The position numbers and the translations under genes are program-made. Below the pieces are notes generated by a model. The model was given only the letters and a program-made list of their open reading frames with translations. It had not been told where the DNA came from and made no database searches. A stretch of 64,000 bases of DNA from Clostridia bacterium (lineage in GTDB: Bacteria; Bacillota; Clostridia; Oscillospirales; Acutalibacteraceae), in the NCBI GenBank assembly GCA_024404145.1, contig JAKSQK010000001.1:1-64000 (forward strand). Reading direction: 5' to 3'. Each line of letters begins with the position of its first letter. Position 1 is the first letter of the stretch. Positions 33,976 through 42,579 of this stretch are shown here, piece after piece.

Positions 33976-35706
33976 TTATTCAATATTATCGGCGCCGCCG
34001 ATTAAATCTTCGGAATCGGTATCATCATTATTGTTAACGGCATAGTAGAGAACAATTTTGATTTCGGTATTAACCGACTGACCAAACTGTGGAGTTTGCG
34101 AGATAACCGTACCTGCTTTGTTATCGGCATCAAATTTTTCAACAAGACTTATATTATCGTATAAAAATCCTTGTTTCAGGAGTTCAATTATCGCTTTATC
34201 AGTTGTAAGACCGGTAACATCAGCGATTTTTATCGTTGATGGGCCAAGACTTATCGAAACTTTGATTTTGGTGTTTCTGACAACGCTGTTTCCGGCTTTT
34301 ACCGACTGCGAACAAATAGCACCTCTCGGTACGCTGTTTGAGAACTTTTTATCGGCTATACTGATATTAAAAACATCTATTTTTTCAATATCTTTAAGCT
34401 CGGTATAATATTTTCCGATTAAATTCGGAACTTCATATTTCTTTTCTTCAATAACATCAGCGCCTTCGTCTATTTCGCCTATTGAAGCAACACTCGGCAT
34501 AGAATCGGCATCGCTTGTTTTTTCAACCGGCTTTTTGGGGAAGAAATATCCTTTAAGCACGGTAAATGCCATTATTACGCCGATAATTACAAATGCGCCA
34601 ACTGTACAAAGAGCGGCGGTAATGCCGTATTTTAATGAAGAGTTTTTATGCTTTGATTTGCCATTCGGTTCCATTTTTTCGGCAATTCTTTTTGAGCGCA
34701 TAATCTCCTCGTTTTTGCGCCTTGTTTCGGCTCTGATTATATTTTCTTCGGTTTCGCCGTAAACGAGTTCGTCTCGGAATTTTTCAACCGTTTGAGTTCT
34801 TCCGGCGATTTTAACTTGAAGAGCATTGGCAAGGGACACCAAAACCTGACGGGGCAGTTCATCGGCAAAATGCGAAGGAATTGCCATTGAATCGTTATGG
34901 ATTCTTTCGTTTGCCGGGTCAGGCAAATTGCCGATTAAAACCCTGAATATAGTTGCGGCAAGGCCGTAAACATCAGTAAACGAACCCATATTGCCCTTTT
35001 CGGTTGAATATTGCTCTATGGCGGCGCAACCGGGATAAATTGCCGTTTGGAAGTTTTCGGAAGCAAAACGGGTTTGAATAATCGAAATATTTGAAAGTCT
35101 TAGTTTGCCGTCTCTGCTGACAAAAATGCTTTCGGGGGAAATACCGCCGTGGATAATTCCGTTTTCGTTAAGCTTTATAATCGTATCGATAAGCGGTAAA
35201 AACAGAGGTCTTGCCTGTTCCCATTTAAGAACTCCGCCGTTTACATCGAGGAAATTTGAGAGGGTAATCCCCGTGTTTTGCGAAAATACGGCATAAGCCG
35301 TTGAGTTATCTTCAAAAATCGCATTAACAGGGAAAAGACAGTCCGACTCAATAGCCGAAAGTTTTCTGTTCAACTCTAAAAATTCGATTAAACCTTCATT
35401 GAAAGAATAGGTATCGCTTTTTTGTATGGATACGGTCTTATCCGGATTTCTCGACGATATTGAAAGAGGAAAATACTCCCTTATATTAACGGGGATATTT
35501 TTGTTTTGGTCAAAGGCGAGGTATGTTATGCCTTCGCTTGAACGGTCTAATACTTTTCCTATAACATATCTTCCGCTCAAAATATATCTTACATTAAGAC
35601 AGTCAACATCATTTTTTGAAAGAGAATCATATCCGCAAATACTGCATATTCCGCTGCCGTCCATTTCATTCATACAGCCGGGGCAAAGTTTATTTACATT
35701 TACCAT
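33976..35706 (-). CDS. Zinc-ribbon/pseudokinase/PASTA membrane protein
   Basis: A 576-residue receptor-like protein. An N-terminal zinc ribbon (CPGC and CSIC; Cys8, 11, 21, 24) precedes a Ser/Thr-kinase-like domain (about residues 40-315). A membrane helix (about 360-386) and two PASTA domains (about 424-488 and 490-556) follow outside the cell. The kinase domain lacks the catalytic residues: VNIREYFP replaces VAIKEYFP (Lys to Arg76), HGG replaces HRD (186-188), and SNI replaces DFG (205-207). The later AAIEQY segment and helices remain. It is therefore probably a pseudokinase that senses peptidoglycan or muropeptides and signals by binding. The start at 35706 follows AGGAGG. Confidence 0.88.
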   Translation of the reverse strand: MVNVNKLCPGCMNEMDGSGICSICGYDSLSKNDVDCLNVRYILSGRYVIGKVLDRSSEGITYLAFDQNKNIPVNIREYFPLSISSRNPDKTVSIQKSDTYSFNEGLIEFLELNRKLSAIESDCLFPVNAIFEDNSTAYAVFSQNTGITLSNFLDVNGGVLKWEQARPLFLPLIDTIIKLNENGIIHGGISPESIFVSRDGKLRLSNISIIQTRFASENFQTAIYPGCAAIEQYSTEKGNMGSFTDVYGLAATIFRVLIGNLPDPANERIHNDSMAIPSHFADELPRQVLVSLANALQVKIAGRTQTVEKFRDELVYGETEENIIRAETRRKNEEIMRSKRIAEKMEPNGKSKHKNSSLKYGITAALCTVGAFVIIGVIMAFTVLKGYFFPKKPVEKTSDADSMPSVASIGEIDEGADVIEEKKYEVPNLIGKYYTELKDIEKIDVFNISIADKKFSNSVPRGAICSQSVKAGNSVVRNTKIKVSISLGPSTIKIADVTGLTTDKAIIELLKQGFLYDNISLVEKFDADNKAGTVISQTPQFGQSVNTEIKIVLYYAVNNNDDTDSEDLIGGADNIE

Positions 35707-35767
35707 ATATGCCTCCTGAAAAACATAATCCAACTTATATTATCATATTTTTCTTCAAATTACAACA

Positions 35768-35800
35768 AAAAACCGCCTTTCGTTTTGAAAAGGCGGTTAA
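35768..35800 (-). terminator. Terminator of the HTH-glmM gene
   Basis: On the minus strand ACCGCCTTT pairs with AAAGGCGGT, followed by TTTTTTG. It separates this gene from the pseudokinase gene downstream. Confidence 0.85.
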
Positions 35801-35803
35801 AAA

Positions 35804-37441
35804 TTATTTGCAATAGCCGAGCGATTGAATTAAATCGGCAACTTTTTCGGTATAAAAATCGCAGGTTTTTTGGCTGCTGCTTTCGGTCATAACACGGATA
35901 ATCGGTTCGGTTCCGCTTTCTCTTAATAAAATCCTTCCGTTGCTTCCGAGTTCGTTTGAAATTTCTTCGACCAAAGCTTTAACTTTTTCATCGGAAGAAA
36001 CGGCGGTTTTATCGGCAACGGTAATATTTTTTATCGACTGAGGATACATTTTAACCGGTTCGGCGAGTTTTCCGAGCGTTGTTTTCTTATCTACCATTTC
36101 TTCAAGAAGCATAATGGCGCTTAAAATTCCATCACCGGTTGTTGCATATTTTCTGACGATAACATGACCGGACTGTTCTCCGCCCAAATAGTAGTTGTTT
36201 TCCATCATGGATTCATGAACATAACGGTCGCCTACTGTTGTCTGAACATAACCTATTCCGGCATCGTCGAGCGCTTTGTAAAGTCCCATATTAGACATTA
36301 TTGTCGTTACAACCTTGTTGCCCGGCAAAAGACCTTTATCACGCAGTCTTTTACCGATGACATATATGATATGGTCGCCGTTTATTACATTTGCATTTTC
36401 ATCAACGGCTATAAGGCGGTCGGCATCGCCATCAAAAGCAAAACCTACATCGAAATGATTTTCTCTTACAAATTTTCTCAATGCATTTATATGGGTAGAA
36501 CCTGCTTGTTCGTTTATGTTAAGACCGTCGGGCGAGTCATTTATTACATGAACTTCGGCTCCGAGAGCGCTGAATACCGAACGAGCAATCATCCAAGAGG
36601 CACCGTTGGCACAGTCGAGCGCAACTTTAAGATTTTTATATGAGTTGGCGGCTATCGAAATCAAATAACCTACATAGCGGTTTCTTCCGGCAACAAAGTC
36701 TATTACCATACCGATTTTGTTGCGATGGGCAAGTGGCAAATCATCGCCCTCAATATCAAATTCAGACATATCGCCGTCGATATACTTTTCAATTAAAGAA
36801 AGGGTATAATCATCCATTTTTTCGCCGACACGGTTTATGAGCTTTATTCCGTTGTCGTAATATGGGTTATGCGAGGCGGAAATCATAATACCGCAGTCAA
36901 AACTATCCTGACGAACGGCATAGGAAACGCTCGGTGTCGTTGTAACATGAAGCATATAAGCGTCGGCTCCCGAAGCGGTAACTCCCGCAACAATGGCATA
37001 TTCAAGCATATAACTTGAACGGCGGGTATCTTTTCCGATAACAATTCTTGCCCTGTAATTCGGCTTTGAAGCGGCGATATTAGAATAATACCAACCGAGG
37101 AAACGGCCGATTTTGAAAGCATGAATGGCGGTTAAGTTTTCGTTTGCTTCACCCCTGAAACCGTCGGTACCGAAATATTTTCCGTTAAATGCAACCGACT
37201 CTTTGGGTTTGAAAAGTGTTTCGGTATATGCTGATTCGAGCGGAATTTCATCTCGAAGTAAATCGTCTATTGAAACGCTAAAAAGAGTGGAGAGCTGTAT
37301 TATTTTTGAAATTTCGGGGACCGAAATATCAGACTCCCATTTTGAAACGGACTGTCTTGAAACTTCAAGTTGAGCCGCTAACTGTTCTTGCGAAAACTGA
37401 AAAGATGACCTTAAAATAGCAATTTTTTGTCCTATTGTCAT
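35804..37441 (-). CDS. glmM: XRE-HTH fused to phosphoglucosamine mutase
   Basis: A 545-residue fusion. Residues 1-62 form an XRE helix-turn-helix (IGQKIAILRSSFQFSQEQLA, then VSRQSVSKWESDISVPE). After a linker of about 25 residues, a complete alpha-D-phosphohexomutase begins at GKYFGTDGFRG (residue 88). It has the active serine Ser190 in ISASHNP, the metal loop DGDADR (337-342) and the C-terminal phosphate site RESGTEP. The mutase converts glucosamine-6-phosphate to glucosamine-1-phosphate for UDP-GlcNAc and peptidoglycan. Ordinary GlmM has about 450 residues and no HTH. TAGGAG precedes the ATG. A palindrome overlaps the promoter -35, so the protein may control its own gene. Exact mutase specificity (GlmM or phosphomannomutase) is inferred. 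Confidence 0.9.
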   Translation of the reverse strand: MTIGQKIAILRSSFQFSQEQLAAQLEVSRQSVSKWESDISVPEISKIIQLSTLFSVSIDDLLRDEIPLESAYTETLFKPKESVAFNGKYFGTDGFRGEANENLTAIHAFKIGRFLGWYYSNIAASKPNYRARIVIGKDTRRSSYMLEYAIVAGVTASGADAYMLHVTTTPSVSYAVRQDSFDCGIMISASHNPYYDNGIKLINRVGEKMDDYTLSLIEKYIDGDMSEFDIEGDDLPLAHRNKIGMVIDFVAGRNRYVGYLISIAANSYKNLKVALDCANGASWMIARSVFSALGAEVHVINDSPDGLNINEQAGSTHINALRKFVRENHFDVGFAFDGDADRLIAVDENANVINGDHIIYVIGKRLRDKGLLPGNKVVTTIMSNMGLYKALDDAGIGYVQTTVGDRYVHESMMENNYYLGGEQSGHVIVRKYATTGDGILSAIMLLEEMVDKKTTLGKLAEPVKMYPQSIKNITVADKTAVSSDEKVKALVEEISNELGSNGRILLRESGTEPIIRVMTESSSQKTCDFYTEKVADLIQSLGYCK

Positions 37442-37481
37442 AGTTTACACTCCTAACAGAATAATAATCATTTTCAATAGG

Positions 37482-37510
37482 ATTATAGCATCTGAAAAGT
37501 TTTTTGTCAA
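37482..37510 (-). promoter_or_regulatory. Promoter of the HTH-glmM gene
   Basis: On the minus strand TTGACA (37505-37510) and TATAAT (37482-37487) with a 17-bp spacer, perfect consensus, about 40 nt before the start codon. Confidence 0.85.
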
Positions 37511-37520
37511 CTTTAAGTTG
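37508..37520. promoter_or_regulatory. Palindrome over the glmM -35 element (candidate operator)
   Basis: CAACTT-T-AAGTTG is a perfect 6-1-6 palindrome that includes the first bases of the -35 hexamer. A repressor bound here would block the promoter. The HTH fused to GlmM is an obvious candidate binder. Confidence 0.5.
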
Positions 37521-39827
37521 CTAAATTGCCTTTTTTAGTATTGCAGTTATTACCGTAACATCATCATTTGTTTCTTTTTGCTGTCTTCGTTTTGCGCAAC
37601 TACATAAATGTTCGGCTAAATTTTGAGCGGAACCGCCTCTGAATGCCTCTAATTCCGCCTTAATCCAGTCTGTGCCATCGGCGGTTGCGCCATCGGTTAA
37701 AAGAACGATAACATCTTCGTTTTTAAGCCGAATTCTTGCGGTATCAAAGCTGATATTATCGAGAATTCCTATCGGAAGTGAGTTGCTTTCCGCCTTTCCG
37801 CAACTGTTATTACGCTTAATTATCGTTGGTGCGGCACCTGCTTTATAAAGTTTAACTTCACCTGTAAACAGGTCGATATTTGCGATATCAAGGGTAGCAA
37901 GAGATTCATCGCTCGACTTAAATATCATAGAGGAATTTAATAGTTTCAATGAGCAGTCATAACTGAAACCTGCTTTTATAAGTTGAGCCATAAGTCCCGA
38001 TGCCATGGCACCGTCAACCGCCGCTCTTCCGCCCGTTCCCATACCGTCGCTTAAAACGATAATAAAATGGCCTTTTCCGTCGTTGAAATAACTGAAAGCA
38101 TCGCCCGATATTATGTTTTCTTTCGCCGATATTTGCTCAATGCCCGTTTCAATTCTGAAATTTGCGTGTTCTGTAAGGGTAAGGTAAACCGAGTTTTCGG
38201 ATTCATTTATCGTAGGGATATCGAAGTCGAGTTCACAAGCGGTTGAGCAGAGTTTCATTATCTGTTTTTTGTTCATAACGAGTTCGGGTGTTTTTTTAAT
38301 GCGTACCGAAACGGTAGTTCTGCCGTACTTATCGGTATTTGCGCTTGTTTCTTCGGCATGAATTTCAAGATTTTCGAGAGCCGAGGAAACACTGAGGGCT
38401 ACGGGAGTATTAAACTGTTCTTCGTTTTCAAAATCTTTCGATAGCGAATAAAGCATTTCCGAGATGCCGTAAAACTGATTACATACAACTGTTCTTACTT
38501 CTTCAATTCGGCTTTCACTCGCAATGGCAGACGAATATTCAGTATATCGTTTAATCGTTGATTCGCAAAGTTTGGCATATCTTATACATCTTCCTTTAAG
38601 GTCTATAGGGTCGCTGTCGTTATCGGTTTCAACGCCTTTTAGAGATTTAGTTATATTCATAATTGCGTTTACCGTTGCATTTCTTCTTGTTTCCCAGCAA
38701 ATGGCACGGTTGTTACAGCCCTTGCAGGTATCTTCTTCGATTTTAAGAAGAATATGCCCGAAATCGGGGGTATTGATTTTAGAGAGTTCGCTCGAAACTT
38801 TTTCGGTTGTTTCGGATATTTCCGAAAGGGCTTCTGCTGCCATATTAAGCCGTATGTTTATCGCTTTTTTAAGTGTTTTGTTTTCCGAAATTTTAGGGCA
38901 TAGTGAGAAAAATTTTCCGAGATAACTCCCAAAACTTTTTGGCATAATTATAAAAAGAATACAGCCGATTATTGCTTCGGCAAAACTTTGCAAAAAAGAA
39001 TAATCAAACCCCGATAATGCTTTATCTATAACGAAAGAAACTATTACCGCCGCCGATTGGGCATAGCGTCCAAGCGGAGAAAAAACACCTGCCGAGAGGC
39101 CACCTATCGAATATGCGAAAAAAGATGAGTTGTAATTTCCGCCGAGCGCCGAAGCAAACGAAATACCGATACCGCTTATGGCGCCGGATAGGGTTCCGCC
39201 GTATTTTGAGGCGACGAGTATCAATACAATTCCGAGGATTTTTCCAAGTGATACACCGTAAATTTTAATCCTGTCGAAACCGATTAAAAGTATGCTTGAA
39301 GATATAAGAAGCGAAGCCATTTCGTCGGCTCCGAGACCTACCGTTTTTCGCTTTATTGCCTTTGCGCTTACAGCAATAAAATATCCACCCGCTCCCGCCA
39401 AAAAACTTTCGCATAAGAACATCGCCAAATCCGAAAGTTTTCCCGAAAGAGAAAAAGTATTTGTTATTGCGCTTGAAAGAAAAGCAATAAAGCCCAAAAA
39501 AATCGGGTTGCCCGATATTTTTTTATATGGATATGAAATGAGCTTTATGGCGAGTATGGCAAAGAGCGCCGCTATGTATCTGAAACCGTTACCGCTTATC
39601 GCAGGGAAAAAATAACCTATAAAAATTCCCGTTGCAGCCGAAGCATAGAAAGACCTTGTCATACCTGCCAAAAACGAAAGCCCGAAGGGTATCATTATCC
39701 CTTTTACAGACGCCTTTGCAGAAACAAATCCCAAAACCGAAATAATAACATTTTTAAGAATTACAGCTGATAAATCCGAGTTGCTTATATTTTCGGTACT
39801 CAGTATCGGCTTTACATAATCCTTCAT
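37521..39827 (-). CDS. spoIIE: Stage II sporulation protein E, PP2C phosphatase
   Basis: The 768-residue SpoIIE dephosphorylates SpoIIAA to release sigma-F in the forespore, and it helps to place the polar septum. It has an N-terminal domain with about ten membrane helices (residues 20-310), a central cytoplasmic region with a cysteine pair (CKGCNNRAICW) and a C-terminal PP2C phosphatase domain (LSDGMGTGGRAAVDGAMASG, then LLTDGATADG). GGTGG precedes the ATG. The promoter has the unusual 21-bp spacing described at 39866. Its presence indicates an endospore former. Confidence 0.95.
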   Translation of the reverse strand: MKDYVKPILSTENISNSDLSAVILKNVIISVLGFVSAKASVKGIMIPFGLSFLAGMTRSFYASAATGIFIGYFFPAISGNGFRYIAALFAILAIKLISYPYKKISGNPIFLGFIAFLSSAITNTFSLSGKLSDLAMFLCESFLAGAGGYFIAVSAKAIKRKTVGLGADEMASLLISSSILLIGFDRIKIYGVSLGKILGIVLILVASKYGGTLSGAISGIGISFASALGGNYNSSFFAYSIGGLSAGVFSPLGRYAQSAAVIVSFVIDKALSGFDYSFLQSFAEAIIGCILFIIMPKSFGSYLGKFFSLCPKISENKTLKKAINIRLNMAAEALSEISETTEKVSSELSKINTPDFGHILLKIEEDTCKGCNNRAICWETRRNATVNAIMNITKSLKGVETDNDSDPIDLKGRCIRYAKLCESTIKRYTEYSSAIASESRIEEVRTVVCNQFYGISEMLYSLSKDFENEEQFNTPVALSVSSALENLEIHAEETSANTDKYGRTTVSVRIKKTPELVMNKKQIMKLCSTACELDFDIPTINESENSVYLTLTEHANFRIETGIEQISAKENIISGDAFSYFNDGKGHFIIVLSDGMGTGGRAAVDGAMASGLMAQLIKAGFSYDCSLKLLNSSMIFKSSDESLATLDIANIDLFTGEVKLYKAGAAPTIIKRNNSCGKAESNSLPIGILDNISFDTARIRLKNEDVIVLLTDGATADGTDWIKAELEAFRGGSAQNLAEHLCSCAKRRQQKETNDDVTVITAILKKAI

Positions 39828-39865
39828 TCAACCACCGCCGTTTTAATAGTCTTGTCCCCAAGATA

Positions 39866-39898
39866 ATTATATATGGTGCAAAGCGATAATAATGTCAA
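39866..39898 (-). promoter_or_regulatory. Spo0A-type spoIIE promoter with 21-bp spacing
   Basis: On the minus strand TTGACA (39893-39898) and TATAAT (39866-39871) are perfect hexamers but 21 bp apart. The same wide spacing is known for the Spo0A-activated sigma-A promoters of spoIIE and spoIIG in Bacillus. A partial 0A-box-like TTCGATG (5 of 7 to the reverse consensus) lies just upstream. Confidence 0.65.
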
Positions 39899-39944
39899 AA
39901 ATCCGCATCGAAAATATAAACTTTTTATCACAAAAACAAATGCT

Positions 39945-39974
39945 TGAATAAATAAAGGTATATTTGCCAAAATA
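39945..39974 (+). promoter_or_regulatory. Possible sigma-G promoter of sleB
   Basis: TGAATA (39945-39950) and CAAAATA (39968-39974) are 17 bp apart, close to the sigma-G consensus (second element 5 of 7 to CATACTA). Forespore expression would fit a cortex-lytic enzyme. Confidence 0.4.
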
Positions 39975-39987
39975 AAAACAGAAGGCG

Positions 39988-40641
39988 GTGGGTATTCTGA
40001 ATAAAATAACAAAAATTATATCTCTTGTTTTGATTTTTGCCCTTATGATGTCGATAGGTGCGTTAGCACTTTCAAAAATGGGGTCAAGAGGCGAAGAGGT
40101 CAAAAAAATCCAAACGGTTTTGAAGCAAAAAGGATACTATAAGGGAAACATTGACGGAATTTTCGGCACCAAAACAAAAAGCGCCGTTAAAAGTTTTCAA
40201 AAGGCAAACGGACTGACGGTTGACGGCATTGCCGGTAAAAAAACACTGGCGAAACTCGGCATAAAAAGTTCATCGGGCAACAGTTCTTCATCTTCCGATT
40301 ATACTTTACTTGCACGGCTCATTTCCGCCGAGGCGAGGGGAGAAAGCTATTTGGGGCAAGTTGCGGTCGGCGCCGTTGTGCTTAATAGGGTTGAGCATCC
40401 TTCTTTTCCCGACACCGTTTCGGGAGTAATCTATCAAAAGGGCGCATTTTCCTGCCTTAACGACGGTCAGTTCTATAAGCCGGTTGCCGACAGCGCTTAC
40501 AGAGCGGCAAGAGATGCCTTAAACGGAGTTGACCCGAGCGGCGGCGCAATTTACTACTATAATCCCGCAAAATCGACCAACAAATGGATTTTAGGCAGAA
40601 AAATCATAACAACAATAGGTAAACATGTATTTTGCATATAG
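39988..40641 (+). CDS. sleB: Spore cortex-lytic enzyme SleB
   Basis: A lytic transglycosylase that degrades spore cortex peptidoglycan during germination. The 217-residue protein has a signal peptide (ISLVLIFALMMSIGALAL), a peptidoglycan-binding domain 1 (about residues 30-95, VKKIQTVLKQKGYYKGNIDG) and the SleB/CwlJ hydrolase domain (about 105-217: LISAEARGESYLGQVAVGAV with the catalytic Glu, then FYKPV and GAIYYYNP). The start is unclear: GTG at 39988 is close to GAAGG; an unusual ATT or CTG start a few codons later is possible. It is divergent from spoIIE. Confidence 0.92.
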   Translation: MGILNKITKIISLVLIFALMMSIGALALSKMGSRGEEVKKIQTVLKQKGYYKGNIDGIFGTKTKSAVKSFQKANGLTVDGIAGKKTLAKLGIKSSSGNSSSSSDYTLLARLISAEARGESYLGQVAVGAVVLNRVEHPSFPDTVSGVIYQKGAFSCLNDGQFYKPVADSAYRAARDALNGVDPSGGAIYYYNPAKSTNKWILGRKIITTIGKHVFCI

Positions 40642-40775
40642 ACTTCCGTTTTTTTACAGGTGAAAAATCAACGAAAATCCACCAAAGCGGCAATTTTTAT
40701 ACCGCATCGTTTCGGGTGCATTTTAAGTAGCCGAACAATGCTTTTTTACATTCATTGTAAATTTCGGCGATAAAA

Positions 40776-40810
40776 GACCTCCTATGAAAATCATAGGAGG
40801 TCTCATTTTA
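40776..40810 (-). terminator. Terminator of the cysteine desulfurase gene
   Basis: GACCTCCTATGA (40776-40787) and TCATAGGAGGTC (40791-40802) form a perfect 12-bp stem. On the minus strand it is followed by TTTTAT, close after the stop codon. Confidence 0.85.
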
Positions 40811-41920
40811 TCTATGAGCAAGTTTTTTTGCATCTGACAGTCCGTTTACCAAAGCATCAATATCATCTTTGGTATTAAATCTTGAAATGCCTATCCTAAG
40901 GGCGCCGTCGATATATTCATTTTTAAGGCCTATCGCCTCTAAAACATGGCTTCGTTTCCCTTGTTTACAGGCAGAACTTTTTGAAACAAAAACGCCGAGC
41001 GTTTCAAGATAATTCATTAAAACTTCGCTTCTGTAACCTATAAGAGAAATATTTAATATGTGCGGGGCATCGGTTTTGATGTATTCGATTTCAGGTATTT
41101 TTTTAAGTAATTCTTCGGTAAGATATTCTTTTAGCTCTGCCATTTTTTTTATTTCGGGGTCTTCTTTACAAGCGGCGGCAAAAGCGGCAATTTGCGGCAG
41201 GGCTTCGGTACCGGCCCGTTTCCCGCTTTCTTGCTCTCCGCCTACGATAAGCGGTTTGATTTTTATGCCCTTTTTAACATATAAAGCGCCTATTCCCTTA
41301 ACGGCATGGATTTTATGACCGCTTATGCTTATCATATCTGCTCCCAGAGTTTTTGCTTTAAGCGGAACTTTTAAGAAACCCTGAACGGCATCGGTATGAA
41401 TCAGAATATCGGGGTTGATATCCTTTACTTCTTCACAGATTTTTTTAATATCCGTTACGGCGCCTGTTTCGTTATTAACCGTCATAAGCGAAATTAAAAC
41501 CGTTTTATCGGTTATGGCTTCCAAAACCGATGAAACCGAAACGGCACCGCTTTTGTCGGGCTTCAAGCGGGTTATCTTATAGCCCCTTGTTTCGAGCAAA
41601 TCGAGCGCTTTTCTTACCGCATCATGCTCAACAGAAGAACTTATAATATGATTTCCGTTTCTTTTTTTGAGTTCGGCTCCCATAATAATCGCAAAATTAT
41701 CGCTTTCGCTGCCGCAGGAGGTAAAGATGATTTCCTCGCTTGAAGCAAAAAGAGCATCGGCAACTGTTTTTCGGCAGTCTTCAAGCAAATTCTTCGCCTG
41801 TCTGCCCTTTTCATGGGTAGAGGAAGGATTTCCGTATATGTTTTCCATTACATTTATTGCCGCCTCTTTTGCTTTTTCGCAGGTTTTGGTCGTTGCGGCA
41901 TTATCAAGATAATGTTCCAT
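40808..41920 (-). CDS. Cysteine desulfurase (NifS/IscS family)
   Basis: A PLP enzyme that takes sulfur from cysteine for Fe-S clusters or tRNA thiolation. The 370-residue protein begins MEHYLDNAATTKT, has the PLP lysine in SISGHKIHAVKG and the active-site cysteine in SKSSACKQGKRSHVL, the class I loop. The AAAGGA is 12 nt from the chosen ATG and directly abuts the ATG four codons upstream (41932), so either could be used. No iscU or thiI follows in the window; the gene is alone. Confidence 0.93.
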   Translation of the reverse strand: MEHYLDNAATTKTCEKAKEAAINVMENIYGNPSSTHEKGRQAKNLLEDCRKTVADALFASSEEIIFTSCGSESDNFAIIMGAELKKRNGNHIISSSVEHDAVRKALDLLETRGYKITRLKPDKSGAVSVSSVLEAITDKTVLISLMTVNNETGAVTDIKKICEEVKDINPDILIHTDAVQGFLKVPLKAKTLGADMISISGHKIHAVKGIGALYVKKGIKIKPLIVGGEQESGKRAGTEALPQIAAFAAACKEDPEIKKMAELKEYLTEELLKKIPEIEYIKTDAPHILNISLIGYRSEVLMNYLETLGVFVSKSSACKQGKRSHVLEAIGLKNEYIDGALRIGISRFNTKDDIDALVNGLSDAKKLAHR

Positions 41921-42129
41921 TTTTAGCGCCATTCCTTTCTGCCAAACTAAAAAAATAAAATTATTATTTACTTATTTTATCACAACAAATCGGCTTTTAC
42001 AACATTATTAAAAGTAACTGCTTTGTTTTTTCGGAATAGTATGATAATGGAAAAAATTAAATTTCCGATTAAAAAGAGTTATTTTAGGCAACAATAACCA
42101 TATAAAACAACTCGGAGAGTGAAACGGTA

Positions 42130-42471
42130 ATGAATATTAAACGAGGAGAAATTTATTATGCCGATTTAAGTCCCGTCGTCGGTTCTGAGCAGGGCGGAGT
42201 TCGTCCGGTTCTCATAGTGCAGAACGATGTCGGCAATAGATACAGCCCAACCGTAATTGCGGCGGCAATAACGAGTCAGCAGTATAAAACCAATCTTCCT
42301 ACGCATATAAAAGTTCAAGCTGAGGGTTGCGGTCTTCAAAAAGATTCAATAGTTTTGTTGGAACAGATGAGAACAATAGATAAAACAAGATTACGGGAAA
42401 AAATGGGCAGTCTTGATACAAGCTCGATGAATATGGTGGACAAGGCCATCTCGGTAAGTTTAGGACTTTAA
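42130..42471 (+). CDS. MazF/PemK-type endoribonuclease toxin
   Basis: A 113-residue sequence-specific mRNA interferase of the EndoA/MazF family: MNIKRGEIYYADLSPVVGSE, then GGVRPVLIVQND and AAAITSQQYKTNLPTHI, with LEQMRTIDKTRL. No antitoxin gene lies upstream; the 197-nt gap before it has only an 18-codon open frame (from 42041). GGAGAG precedes the ATG. It may be an orphan controlled by an unlinked antitoxin or by a very small partner. Confidence 0.9.
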   Translation: MNIKRGEIYYADLSPVVGSEQGGVRPVLIVQNDVGNRYSPTVIAAAITSQQYKTNLPTHIKVQAEGCGLQKDSIVLLEQMRTIDKTRLREKMGSLDTSSMNMVDKAISVSLGL

Positions 42472-42531
42472 TATTTGTTTTTATTTTGCGAATCGGCAAT
42501 AGTCGGTTCGCTGTTTTTATGGTGTTTTATA

Positions 42532-42560
42532 TTGACAAAAAGCATAAAATTTTATATACT
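42532..42560 (+). promoter_or_regulatory. Promoter of the PAP2 gene
   Basis: TTGACA (42532-42537) and TATACT (42555-42560), 17-bp spacer. It lies within a longer open frame and shows that the gene starts downstream of about 42567. Confidence 0.75.
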
Positions 42561-42579
42561 TAATAGGTCTTGTAAAGGG

